Source: SLQH01 sp964612995 (GTDB lineage: Bacteria > Planctomycetota > UBA11346). Taken from it: a stretch of 12,461 bases of DNA. Position numbers and translations under genes: made by a program. The notes below the pieces were generated by a model. It saw nothing but the letters and a program-made list of their open reading frames with translations, had not been told where the DNA came from and did not search any database. Every line of letters starts with the position of its first letter. Position 1 is the first letter of the stretch. The DNA lies in contig CAZTGE010000126.1 of NCBI GenBank assembly GCA_964612995.1, positions 1 through 12,461 on the forward strand, given 5' to 3'. Shown piece by piece: positions 6,021-12,461 of the stretch.

Positions 6021-6822
6021 TCCCACGCCTCAGATCCAGGCTCTGCTGCCACAGATCCGCGCCCTGATCGATTCGGCCCGCCGCATGGCCGCCACGGCCA
6101 TTGATACGCTACAGGTCAGCACCAACTTCGAGATCGGCCGCCTGATCGTCGAGCACGAGCAGGGCGGTGACCAGCGCGCTGGCTACGGTGTCGCCCTCAT
6201 CAAAGGTCTTGCCGCGTCCCTCAGTGCCGAATTCGGCCGGGGGTTCTCCAAGCGCAACCTTGAGTACATGCGCCGCTTCTATCTCACCTATCGCGACCGT
6301 GCCCCGGCGATTGCGCAGACACTGTCTGCGCAATCGGGTCCGGAAGCCATCGCGCAGACACTGTCTGCGCAATCGCCTCACGGCACTCAGGGAACCAAGA
6401 ACACCTGGGCCCTCAGCTGGTCGCATTACGTTAGCCTGCTGAGCATCAGCAACCCCGACGAGCGCCGCTTCTACGAAATCGAGGCCGTCGCCAACAGCTG
6501 GGGCGTGCGCGAACTGGAGCGGCAGATAGGCAGTTCGCTCTACGAACGCCTCGCCCTCAGCCGCGATAGAGACGAAATCGCCCGCCTCGCCCGCGAAGGC
6601 CAGGTGGTCGAGCGCGCCGCTGCCAGCGGTCAAAACTCATCCGCGTTTATCCGTGTTTATCCGCGGATGCATAGGGAGGGGCCGCGGATGAACGCGGATG
6701 AACGCGGATGGGGAGAGGGTGCTCACAGAGCATACACGGTGAAAGAAGCGACGATGATGGCGCGGCGCGAAGTGGCAGTGCAGATGCTGGGCTCTTTTTT
6801 GAAGGAGTTGGGGTATGCCTGA
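6013..6822 (+). CDS. DUF1016 N-terminal (YhcG-like) protein lacking the PDDEXK nuclease domain
   Basis: 269 aa. Residues about 5-200 match the DUF1016_N domain: STNFEIGRLIVEHEQGG, the region SLSAEFGRGFSKRNLEYMRRFY (about 73-94), LSWSHYVSLLSI, then RRFYEIEAVANSWGVRELERQI and a GQVVE end. Family members are usually about 330-375 aa and continue into a PD-(D/E)XK nuclease domain. Here that domain is absent. In its place is a palindromic repeat translated in frame (209-233), then a 30-residue tail (240-269) homologous to the HsdM C-terminus. A 13-residue tandem repeat lies at 99-124. The start overlaps hsdM by 8 bases (ATGTCTGA) and the end overlaps hsdS by 8 (ATGCCTGA). DUF1016 genes are known companions of type I R-M operons; here the product could be a DNA-binding or assembly factor but not a nuclease. 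It could also be a decaying cassette. Confidence 0.85.
   Translation: MSDPTPQIQALLPQIRALIDSARRMAATAIDTLQVSTNFEIGRLIVEHEQGGDQRAGYGVALIKGLAASLSAEFGRGFSKRNLEYMRRFYLTYRDRAPAIAQTLSAQSGPEAIAQTLSAQSPHGTQGTKNTWALSWSHYVSLLSISNPDERRFYEIEAVANSWGVRELERQIGSSLYERLALSRDRDEIARLAREGQVVERAAASGQNSSAFIRVYPRMHREGPRMNADERGWGEGAHRAYTVKEATMMARREVAVQMLGSFLKELGYA
6307..6384. repeat. Palindromic tandem repeat inside the DUF1016 gene (2 x 39 bp)
   Basis: Two 39-bp in-frame units encode AIAQTLSAQSGPE and AIAQTLSAQSPHG. They share a perfect 24-base block (6313-6336 and 6352-6375). Each block contains a near-perfect palindrome: in the first unit CGATTGCGCAGACA (6308-6321) and TGTCTGCGCAATCG (6323-6336) flank a single C. 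The position falls in a linker just before LSWSHY. Variable QTLS-type inserts at this site are, from memory, common in DUF1016 proteins. Confidence 0.85.
6638..6710. repeat. Long imperfect palindrome with ~10-bp internal repeats (REP-like) within the DUF1016 gene
   Basis: Arms at 6638-6666 and 6682-6710 are 29 bases each with a 15-base loop. They differ from perfect complementarity at three positions, all of which become G-U pairs in RNA, so the transcript could form a fully paired stem. Each arm is itself built of three near copies of an ATCCGCGTTT-like unit. Translated in frame it reads SAFIRVYPR and MNADERG, a signature of dispersed intergenic repeats found in many GC-rich proteobacterial genomes. 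It appears to have inserted in, or been captured by, the coding sequence near where the nuclease domain should begin. Confidence 0.85.
6730..6819 (+). repeat. HsdM-like C-terminal tail, copy 2 (3' end of the DUF1016 gene)
   Basis: These 30 codons resemble the 3' end of hsdM (5928-6017): REVAVQMLGSFLKELGYA against REAATQKLNTFLEELGYV at the core. Nucleotide similarity is moderate (28 of the final 42 bases match by hand alignment), and the sequence includes AAGGAG plus the overlapping ATG of hsdS. It looks like a relic of an hsdM 3' end left next to hsdS when the DUF1016 cassette entered. Confidence 0.65.
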
Positions 6823-8065
6823 ATCGGTCTTTTTGGACGAAGCAATCAATAGCGGGGAAATTGTCCTTGGGCGTGGAAATATTATTTCTTCCGACGATTT
6901 GACCGCATTCCCTGGTGACTATCCAGTCTACTCCAGCTCTGCCAAAGGGACTGGAGAGTTTGGCCGGTATGGTAAGTACATGTTTGACGAGGAACTCATT
7001 ACATGGTCGGTTGACGGTGGAGGCCGGCCTTTTCATCGAAAAACACATCGCTTTTCCGTTACCAATGTCTGTGGTTATTTGAAAATCAGAGATCCTGACA
7101 AATGGAACTATCGATACCTTCAATCTTCAATGGAGATTCAGCAATCGCGCATTTCATTTGACTACCAAATGAAGGCCCATCCCAGTGTTATTCGTAAGCT
7201 TTATTCCTTCCGGCCGCTACCGATTGATGCACAACGCCGCATCGCCGAAATCCTCTCCGTCATCGACGAGGCCATCGAACACACCGAAGCCCTGATCGCC
7301 AAAACCCAGCAGATCAAAGCCGGCCTGATGCACGACCTCTTCACCCGAGGCGTCCTCCCCAACGGCCAACTCCGCCCACCCCGCTCCGAAGCCCCTGACC
7401 TCTACAAAGAATCGCCACTGGGGTGGATCCCGAAGGAGTGGGGTATCAGCCACCTACCAGAACTTCGCCAAGCCAGCCGACCACACCTCAAGACGGGCCC
7501 TTTTGGGTCATCGCTCAAACAGGAACACTGGGTAGAACACGGCATACCGGTCATAACCATTGGCGCACTCGGCGAAGGATGTTTTGAAGAGTCCGAGCTA
7601 CTCTTTATCGCCGAACATACGGCCAGCATTTTGTCTGAGTATCGCGTAATTAATGATGACATTGTATTTTCAAGAGTTGCAGACGTCGGCCGTAGTGTTG
7701 TCGTGGGCGCTGACCAGACCGACTGGATTATGTCATCCAATCTGATGCGCATTTCGATAGATAGTAGCAAGATGTCATCACATTTCCTGCAATCGCTTCT
7801 CGCGTATGACCACCGCATTAGAGGACAAATTCGCCGCAGCGTTAACTCTGGTGGCCGAGAAGTGGCCAACAGTGCTATTCTTAACGCCCTTTCCTTCCCA
7901 ACACCAATGCCAGATGAGCAGTTACGGATAACAGCAAGAGCTTCTGCCATCGACCGAGAAAGGGGTTCGCTGATCAAGACAAGAGCCAAACTTTCAGTCG
8001 CCAAGCAAGGGCTAATGCACGATCTTTTGTCTGGAGCCCATGACCTTGGGAGAGAAGCTTCATGA
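6815..8065 (+). CDS. hsdS: Type I restriction-modification specificity subunit
   Basis: 416-aa DNA-recognition subunit that sets the bipartite target sequence for both methylation and cleavage. The first target recognition domain (TRD) is residues 1-134. The central conserved helix region (about 135-203) reads LPIDAQRRIAEILSVIDEAI, then KAGLMHDLFTRGVLPNG and ends at SPLGWIPKEW. The second TRD is about 204-368, and the C-terminal conserved helix closes with GLMHDLLSG. The two GLMHDL motifs mark the pseudo-symmetric repeats typical of HsdS. Length is normal and no frameshift is seen. AAGGAG lies within the end of the preceding gene, eight bases before the ATG (8-base gene overlap). The stop overlaps the SIR2 gene as ATGA. 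Both TRD segments are clearly more A+T-rich than the conserved parts, as expected from TRD exchange. The recognition sequence cannot be read from the protein. Confidence 0.95.
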   Translation: MPESVFLDEAINSGEIVLGRGNIISSDDLTAFPGDYPVYSSSAKGTGEFGRYGKYMFDEELITWSVDGGGRPFHRKTHRFSVTNVCGYLKIRDPDKWNYRYLQSSMEIQQSRISFDYQMKAHPSVIRKLYSFRPLPIDAQRRIAEILSVIDEAIEHTEALIAKTQQIKAGLMHDLFTRGVLPNGQLRPPRSEAPDLYKESPLGWIPKEWGISHLPELRQASRPHLKTGPFGSSLKQEHWVEHGIPVITIGALGEGCFEESELLFIAEHTASILSEYRVINDDIVFSRVADVGRSVVVGADQTDWIMSSNLMRISIDSSKMSSHFLQSLLAYDHRIRGQIRRSVNSGGREVANSAILNALSFPTPMPDEQLRITARASAIDRERGSLIKTRAKLSVAKQGLMHDLLSGAHDLGREAS

Positions 8066-9309
8066 CTCTTCAATGCATCCGAGGCGGCGAACCGCTCTCC
8101 GAAGACGACCTTCGCGCCCACATCGCGTCAGCCCTCCGCCTTGAGAATATTGGTCTGCTCCTCGGCGCCGGCACCTCCGTCGCCGCAGGTGGCCAGACAA
8201 TAAAGCAGATCTGGCTTTCATTCATCACCAAAGCCAAACTCGAGGCCCAAGTAATGGCCGATGGCGACTTTGTTGATTCAGAGGACCTCAAAAGAACCAA
8301 CTTCACAAGCCAAGTAAGCCAACGCTCTGCCCCCAACATCGAGAAGCTACTTGATAAACTAGAGATCGCTATCCTCGACTGGGAGCGTCGCAAGCCGACC
8401 GCTCATAATTTGAAAAAACTCCGAGGCGCTACCCAGTGCCTCCTACGCTATGTCCTCAAGGCGGCCATCCTCAACGAGGCCTGTTGGACAGCACCCAGCA
8501 CCGGCGACGCGCTACCCAACCATGTTCAACTGCTGCAACGCATCGTGGGCGCACGGCAACCCGGGCAGCCAAGCCCATGGTGCTTCACCACCAACTACGA
8601 CCTTGCCATCGAATGGGCCGCTGAATCAGTGGGCATACACGTCAACACTGGCTTTGTCGGCATTCACCAGCGCCTGTTTTCACCCCAATCCTTCGATATC
8701 GGCCTACGAAACGTACAGGCACACGGCGAAGCACGCTTTGGCTGCAATGACATCTATTTGGCGAAGCTTCACGGCTCACTGACGTGGCGCGAAATGCCAG
8801 AAGGTGACTTCCGCGAACTGGCAGCCTCTGAGGCATGGCCAGAAATCCAAGGCATAGCCGATGGCAAACAGGCCCCTGATAACAGCATCATGGTGTTTCC
8901 GCGAGCCGCCAAATACCTGCAAACGGTGGGCTATTTGTCTGGCGAGTTGTTCCGCCGCTTTTCTGATTTCCTGGCCAAGCCCCAAACCTGTCTGATCACC
9001 AACGGCTTCTCGTTCGGCGACGAGCACATCAACCGCCTGCTGCAATCCGCTCGCCTGAACCCGACCTTTCAGATGATCATCTTCTTACCTGAGTTTCTTG
9101 GCCTTGATCAGGTTGCCGAATTGAATCCAGCAGTCCGCCGCTTGGTGGAGGCTAGATCACCACGCATCACGCTGATCGGGGGAGACGCTGCCTTCCTAAA
9201 TAACGCCGTGGATTACCTACCAGATCCCATGCTCTACGACCTGGGCGAGCGTGAGATGCGTGACCGGTTGAGAGACTTGCACCAGCAGGAACAGGGCGAT
9301 GCGGAATAG
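8062..9309 (+). CDS. sir2: SIR2-family NADase-like defence protein (SIR2 of a SIR2-HerA pair)
   Basis: 415-aa SIR2-fold protein. The NAD-binding signature GAGTS is at 35-39 (preceded by IGLLL), the FTTNYD motif ends at Asp180, KLHGS (235-239) supplies the expected catalytic His237, and GFSFGDEHIN (315-324) matches the C-terminal motif of SIR2_2-type prokaryotic defence proteins. There is no zinc-binding Cys cluster as in classical deacetylase sirtuins. In known SIR2-HerA (Nezha) systems the SIR2 subunit cleaves NAD+ when phage is sensed, and forms a large complex with HerA. Here it starts within the end of hsdS (4-base overlap) and ends 11 bases inside herA, so the pair is translationally coupled. 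All motif residues seem intact, so activity is plausible. Its co-operation with the R-M enzyme is inferred from position only. Confidence 0.92.
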   Translation: MTLQCIRGGEPLSEDDLRAHIASALRLENIGLLLGAGTSVAAGGQTIKQIWLSFITKAKLEAQVMADGDFVDSEDLKRTNFTSQVSQRSAPNIEKLLDKLEIAILDWERRKPTAHNLKKLRGATQCLLRYVLKAAILNEACWTAPSTGDALPNHVQLLQRIVGARQPGQPSPWCFTTNYDLAIEWAAESVGIHVNTGFVGIHQRLFSPQSFDIGLRNVQAHGEARFGCNDIYLAKLHGSLTWREMPEGDFRELAASEAWPEIQGIADGKQAPDNSIMVFPRAAKYLQTVGYLSGELFRRFSDFLAKPQTCLITNGFSFGDEHINRLLQSARLNPTFQMIIFLPEFLGLDQVAELNPAVRRLVEARSPRITLIGGDAAFLNNAVDYLPDPMLYDLGEREMRDRLRDLHQQEQGDAE

Positions 9310-11104
9310 ATCGCCCATTGCTTACGTTGTCCAGATCGATGGCCAGGAGGTGACGCTCAACCTGCTGGACCATCACCGTGGGCAAGTCGCTGGGCATCTT
9401 TGTGGGATCTCCCAAGTCACCGATGTCGGCGGGCTTTTAGCCATCGATGCCGGACATCGCCTGATCGTTTTGCGCGTAACCGGTCTGCGCTTTGCAGAAC
9501 CAGGCGAGGTTCACCGTCGAGATCGCGCACGGTCAACCACGGCTAACGAACCCCTTCGCAACATCAAAGGCATTGTCGTTGGCTGGCTTGAAAACCGTCG
9601 CTTCCAATCAGACGCCCTGATCACCCCACCGTTGGGGGCTGAGTGCTTTCCCCTCCAACGTTCCGAGTTTGACCACATCCTCGGTGGAAAAGACCACGAT
9701 GGCCCGATCACACTGGGCACGGAATACCGCAACGGAAATTCGGTCAAAGCAGGGCTGAACACCTTACTCGCGCAGCATGTAGCTGTGCTGGGTGGCTCGG
9801 GCCAGGGCAAGAGCTGCTTCACCGCGGCCATCCTGCAACAACTGGCAGCAATGCCACGAAGCCGAATCGTCATCTTCGATATCAACAATGAATACGACCG
9901 GGCCTTCAAGGTTTCCGAAGAAGACTTGGGCACCTGCCGTCTCAACGGCGATGCTTATCAATACACCACCATTGGTGCACCTGAAGATGGCGAGGATCAC
10001 CTGAAGATCCCGTATTATGCCTTAGGCCGACAAGGAATGCACCGACTTCTATTGCCGAGTGAGAAGACTCAGCGCCCTGCCCTCTCCTTTGCCGTTGACC
10101 ACTTGCGAAACGTCGAGTGGGTTACTGGCCAGGATGGCGCACGGCTGGTTGGCGACACAGCCCCAGTACTTTTTGACGATTGCCGGCAGGGCGGTGCCGG
10201 AACTGCAATGGCTGCGCTGAATGAACTTCGCCAAGGATCTGCACAGGTTGCATCCGAGTGGCCACATATGTCGGCCATTGGTGCTTTGGTGGCCGAGAGT
10301 CAGTGCCTTACCAATGGTCGCAACGGCCAGGCAGAACGTAACGCATTTAATTACGGTAATGTGGCACCGCTGGTTACACGTGTTAGACGACTCGTGGATG
10401 ATGACATGTTCCAGTCCATCGTCGACATTGATGGTGGACAGCCAGCGTCCGGAACCACCGGCCTACATTGGCAGCGGGAATCCGAACACCTCGTTGACCG
10501 GATTTTCGGCAATACTGAATCAGATTGGCGCATTCATGTAGTGAACCTGCGGCAAATACCACAGGACCTGATGCCATTGATTCTGGGTTCTCTCTTGGAG
10601 CTCTATGCGCACGTCCTGTTCAAGCGTGGTCAGGGCAATAGCCCGGCGACCATGCTAGTGCTTGAAGAAGCGCACCACTATCTGCGCCCCATCACCGAAG
10701 GTGGCGACAGCCAAACCAACGCCCTCGCTTACGAACGCTTGGCCAAGGAAGGGCGTAAGTTTGGCCTGTCTCTGTGGCTGAGCACACAACGACCCTCGGA
10801 GGTATCCCCAACCGTACTCTCTCAGTGCAGCACCTGGGTATCATTCCGCCTGAATTCCGAACAAGATCTGCGCGTCATTCAAAACGCCTGCGAATGGGCA
10901 GATAGCCGTGATGTGCGCCGCATTGCAGGCCTACCTCGCCAACATGCGCTCATCCTCGGCGGCAGTGTAACCATGCCCACATGCATCAAGGCGCCCTGGG
11001 CTGATCCAACGCCGGCTTCGCACGATGGTGCCTTTGATCAGTGGCAGGCCGTTGAGGATGACGACGAGACTGAAACCGATGATCTGGAGGATTTGTTCCG
11101 ATGA
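9299..11104 (+). CDS. herA: HerA-family hexameric ATPase/translocase (partner of SIR2)
   Basis: 601-aa FtsK/HerA-type motor. Residues about 1-100 form a HAS-barrel-like N-terminal domain. The Walker A motif is GGSGQGKS (165-172). The conserved FDINNEY is at 193-199, Walker B is LVLEEAHHYL (453-462), KEGRKFG (484-489) fits the arginine-finger region, and LWLSTQRPSEVSPTVLSQC (492-510) is the HerA signature. The C-terminus is acidic (about 585-599). The family forms hexamers on DNA; HerA usually works with NurA nuclease, or in defence with SIR2 or DUF4297 effectors. No NurA gene is present. The adjacent overlapping SIR2 gene makes it the HerA of a SIR2-HerA module. Start ATG 9299 lies inside the SIR2 gene (11-base overlap), and the stop overlaps hsdR as ATGA. 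The gene is less GC-rich than hsdM, which agrees with module insertion. Confidence 0.93.
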   Translation: MRNRSPIAYVVQIDGQEVTLNLLDHHRGQVAGHLCGISQVTDVGGLLAIDAGHRLIVLRVTGLRFAEPGEVHRRDRARSTTANEPLRNIKGIVVGWLENRRFQSDALITPPLGAECFPLQRSEFDHILGGKDHDGPITLGTEYRNGNSVKAGLNTLLAQHVAVLGGSGQGKSCFTAAILQQLAAMPRSRIVIFDINNEYDRAFKVSEEDLGTCRLNGDAYQYTTIGAPEDGEDHLKIPYYALGRQGMHRLLLPSEKTQRPALSFAVDHLRNVEWVTGQDGARLVGDTAPVLFDDCRQGGAGTAMAALNELRQGSAQVASEWPHMSAIGALVAESQCLTNGRNGQAERNAFNYGNVAPLVTRVRRLVDDDMFQSIVDIDGGQPASGTTGLHWQRESEHLVDRIFGNTESDWRIHVVNLRQIPQDLMPLILGSLLELYAHVLFKRGQGNSPATMLVLEEAHHYLRPITEGGDSQTNALAYERLAKEGRKFGLSLWLSTQRPSEVSPTVLSQCSTWVSFRLNSEQDLRVIQNACEWADSRDVRRIAGLPRQHALILGGSVTMPTCIKAPWADPTPASHDGAFDQWQAVEDDDETETDDLEDLFR

Positions 11105-12461
11105 GCGAATACCTCCACGTCGAAAAGCCCTTTCTCGACCAGCTCGCCACGCTGGGCTGGACGGTCATCGACCAAGGCCAAGGCTTCATCCCCAGCGACC
11201 CAACGGTATCGCTGCGCCGCAGTTTCCGCGAATGGCTGCTGCCGGATATCTTCCGTGACGCCATCCGCCGCATCAACACCAACACAGACGGCAGCCCCTG
11301 GTTGACTGATCGCCAACTCGATGACCTGCGCGACCAGATCTTGCGCCAGCCCAACCGCACCCTGTTGGAGGCAAATGAGGCCGTTCACAGCCTGTATCTG
11401 AAAGCCCAGGTCGATCGCAATGAGGTGACCGGTGAGGCCGATCCGGTGGTGCAGTTACTCGACTTCGCCCATCCGGAGCGCAACCAGTACCACGCCATCA
11501 ACCAGTTCCGCGTCGATACGCCGGGCTGCGTGAAGAGCTGCATCATCCCCGATATCGTGCTGTTTGTGAATGGCATCCCGCTGGTGGTGATCGAGGCCAA
11601 GATCGGCGACCCGAACACGGCCAATCCCGTGCATGCCGCCTATGAGCAATTACTTCGCTACCGCAACGGTCGGCCCGAAACCGCTGCAGCCGGCCTGCGC
11701 GAGGGTGAGCCGCGCCTGTTCCATACGAACTTGCTGGTGATCCGTACCTGCGGTGAACGCTGTGAGTTCGGCACGATTACTTCGGGCCATGAACATTTCT
11801 ATGAGTGGAAATTTGACGGTTCAGATTCGCAATCGCCAAGTGAGCTGAAGGGACCGGTTGCGCTGAAGAGCCGAGCTGGAGCTCGGCGGTCCCAGGAAAC
11901 CTTGATCCAGGGCCTACTGCATCCGGCCACCCTGCTGGATGTGCTACGCACCTGCACGGTGTTCATGGACACCGATTCGGGCAAGCGGATCAAGGTGGTG
12001 TGCCGCTATCAGCAATACCGGGCGGCGCGCAAGATCATCGAGCGCATCCGCGCTGGCAGCACGCCCATGGAGCGCTCGGGCGTGGTCTGGCACACCCAGG
12101 GCTCGGGCAAGTCGCTGACCATGGTCTTCGTCTCGCGCATGCTGCGCGCCGCCAGCGATCTGGAAGACTTCAAGATCATCCTCATCAACGACCGGGTGGA
12201 CCTGGAAGACCAACTGGCCGGCACCGCCAAGCTGATCGGCGGCAAGGTGCACGTTGTGACAAGCACCGGTCATCTGCGCGAGCACTGCGCCTCTGATGCC
12301 TCCAACATCAACATGGTCATGGCCCACAAGTTCCAGGAGCGCAGCGAGGCCCTGCCGGCCAAGGTGGCCGAGGCACTCGGGAGCTATCAGGCCATCCCCT
12401 CCGGCGGCAGCTTCGGGGTCATCAATCCCTCCGAGCGCATCGTGCTGATGATCGACGAGGC
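11101..12461 (+). CDS. hsdR: Type I restriction enzyme R subunit, 3'-truncated by window end
   Basis: The first 453 codons are present with no stop; the complete protein is normally about 1000 aa. The N-terminal nuclease domain shows PD (150-151), then EAK (165-167), the PD-(D/E)XK catalytic pattern, in IIPDIVLFVNGIPLVVIEAK. The helicase/translocase part begins near 300 with RYQQYRAARKIIERI and the Walker A motif TQGSGKSLT (332-340). The window ends in MIDEA, the start of the DEAH box (Asp452, Glu453). HsdR translocates DNA by ATP hydrolysis and cuts unmodified DNA in complex with HsdM and HsdS. ATG 11101 overlaps the herA stop by 4 bases. Residues about 250-265 are encoded by a palindromic repeat lying in the linker between nuclease and motor domains, and the frame stays open through it. 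All visible catalytic motifs are intact. Confidence 0.95.
   Translation, partial: MSEYLHVEKPFLDQLATLGWTVIDQGQGFIPSDPTVSLRRSFREWLLPDIFRDAIRRINTNTDGSPWLTDRQLDDLRDQILRQPNRTLLEANEAVHSLYLKAQVDRNEVTGEADPVVQLLDFAHPERNQYHAINQFRVDTPGCVKSCIIPDIVLFVNGIPLVVIEAKIGDPNTANPVHAAYEQLLRYRNGRPETAAAGLREGEPRLFHTNLLVIRTCGERCEFGTITSGHEHFYEWKFDGSDSQSPSELKGPVALKSRAGARRSQETLIQGLLHPATLLDVLRTCTVFMDTDSGKRIKVVCRYQQYRAARKIIERIRAGSTPMERSGVVWHTQGSGKSLTMVFVSRMLRAASDLEDFKIILINDRVDLEDQLAGTAKLIGGKVHVVTSTGHLREHCASDASNINMVMAHKFQERSEALPAKVAEALGSYQAIPSGGSFGVINPSERIVLMIDE
11850..11893. repeat. Nested palindromic repeat element inside hsdR
   Basis: An outer pair GGGACCG (11850-11856) / CGGTCCC (11887-11893) encloses an inner perfect pair CCGAGCT (11871-11877) / AGCTCGG (11880-11886) with a 2-base spacer. 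The inner GAGCTGGAGCTC core resembles dispersed intergenic palindromes of GC-rich proteobacteria, as far as I recall. It is translated in frame (LKSRAGARRSQ) between EHFYEW and ETLIQGLL, which are conserved family landmarks, so it behaves as a tolerated linker insert. Confidence 0.7.

Noticed and set aside
3462..6026. 854-codon antisense open frame opposite hsdM
   Set aside because: It is a by-product of GC-rich third positions in hsdM. Its translation is low-complexity (G, V, A, D-rich), shows no domain, and sits opposite a gene with clear catalytic motifs.
6638..6720. CRISPR-like or attachment-site repeats
   Set aside because: The subrepeats are contiguous, ~10 bp long and palindromic as a whole, with no spacers. 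No integrase or cas gene is present in the window.
9299..11104. HerA as part of a HerA-NurA DNA-repair pair
   Set aside because: There is no NurA-like gene next to it. The overlapping neighbour is SIR2, which points to the defence pairing.

Overview
The window looks like accessory (defence-island) DNA from a GC-rich bacterium, most likely a proteobacterium. I base that on base composition, codon choice and strong Shine-Dalgarno-like sites; the species cannot be fixed from sequence alone. No rRNA, tRNA, CRISPR array, transposase or integrase is visible.

Left flank (1-1742). A small unrecognised protein gene (59-727, +) converges on, and overlaps by 9 bases, a class I SAM-dependent methyltransferase gene (719-1498, -). 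A 244-base gap (1499-1742) follows, divergent between the methyltransferase and a WYL-domain regulator. The regulator (1743-2801, +) has a perfect 7-bp inverted repeat ending one base before its ATG, with a -10-like hexamer as the spacer. This suggests autoregulation and a leaderless transcript.

Defence operon (2899 to the right edge, all +). Seven genes follow, every one overlapping the next by 4 to 11 bases: an excisionase-type HTH protein; a 946-aa HsdM; a nuclease-less DUF1016_N protein; HsdS; a SIR2-family protein; a HerA-type ATPase; and HsdR, cut by the window end just inside its DEAH box. It reads as a type I restriction-modification (R-M) system with two insertions. A DUF1016_N cassette sits between hsdM and hsdS, and a SIR2-HerA pair sits between hsdS and hsdR. 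SIR2-HerA is known as a free-standing anti-phage system that works through NAD+ depletion. Placed here, it shares one transcript with the DNA-cleaving arm, so the locus may combine restriction with an abortive, NAD+-depleting response.

Most notable sequence-level features: (i) the last 30 residues of the DUF1016_N protein align without gaps to the last 30 of HsdM (16 identical), and both genes end with the same 8-base stop/start overlap (ATGyCTGA), suggesting duplication or insertion at the hsdM 3' end; (ii) three palindromic repeat elements lie in frame inside coding sequence, two in the DUF1016_N gene and one in hsdR; (iii) the specificity-domain portions of hsdS are much more A+T-rich than hsdM.
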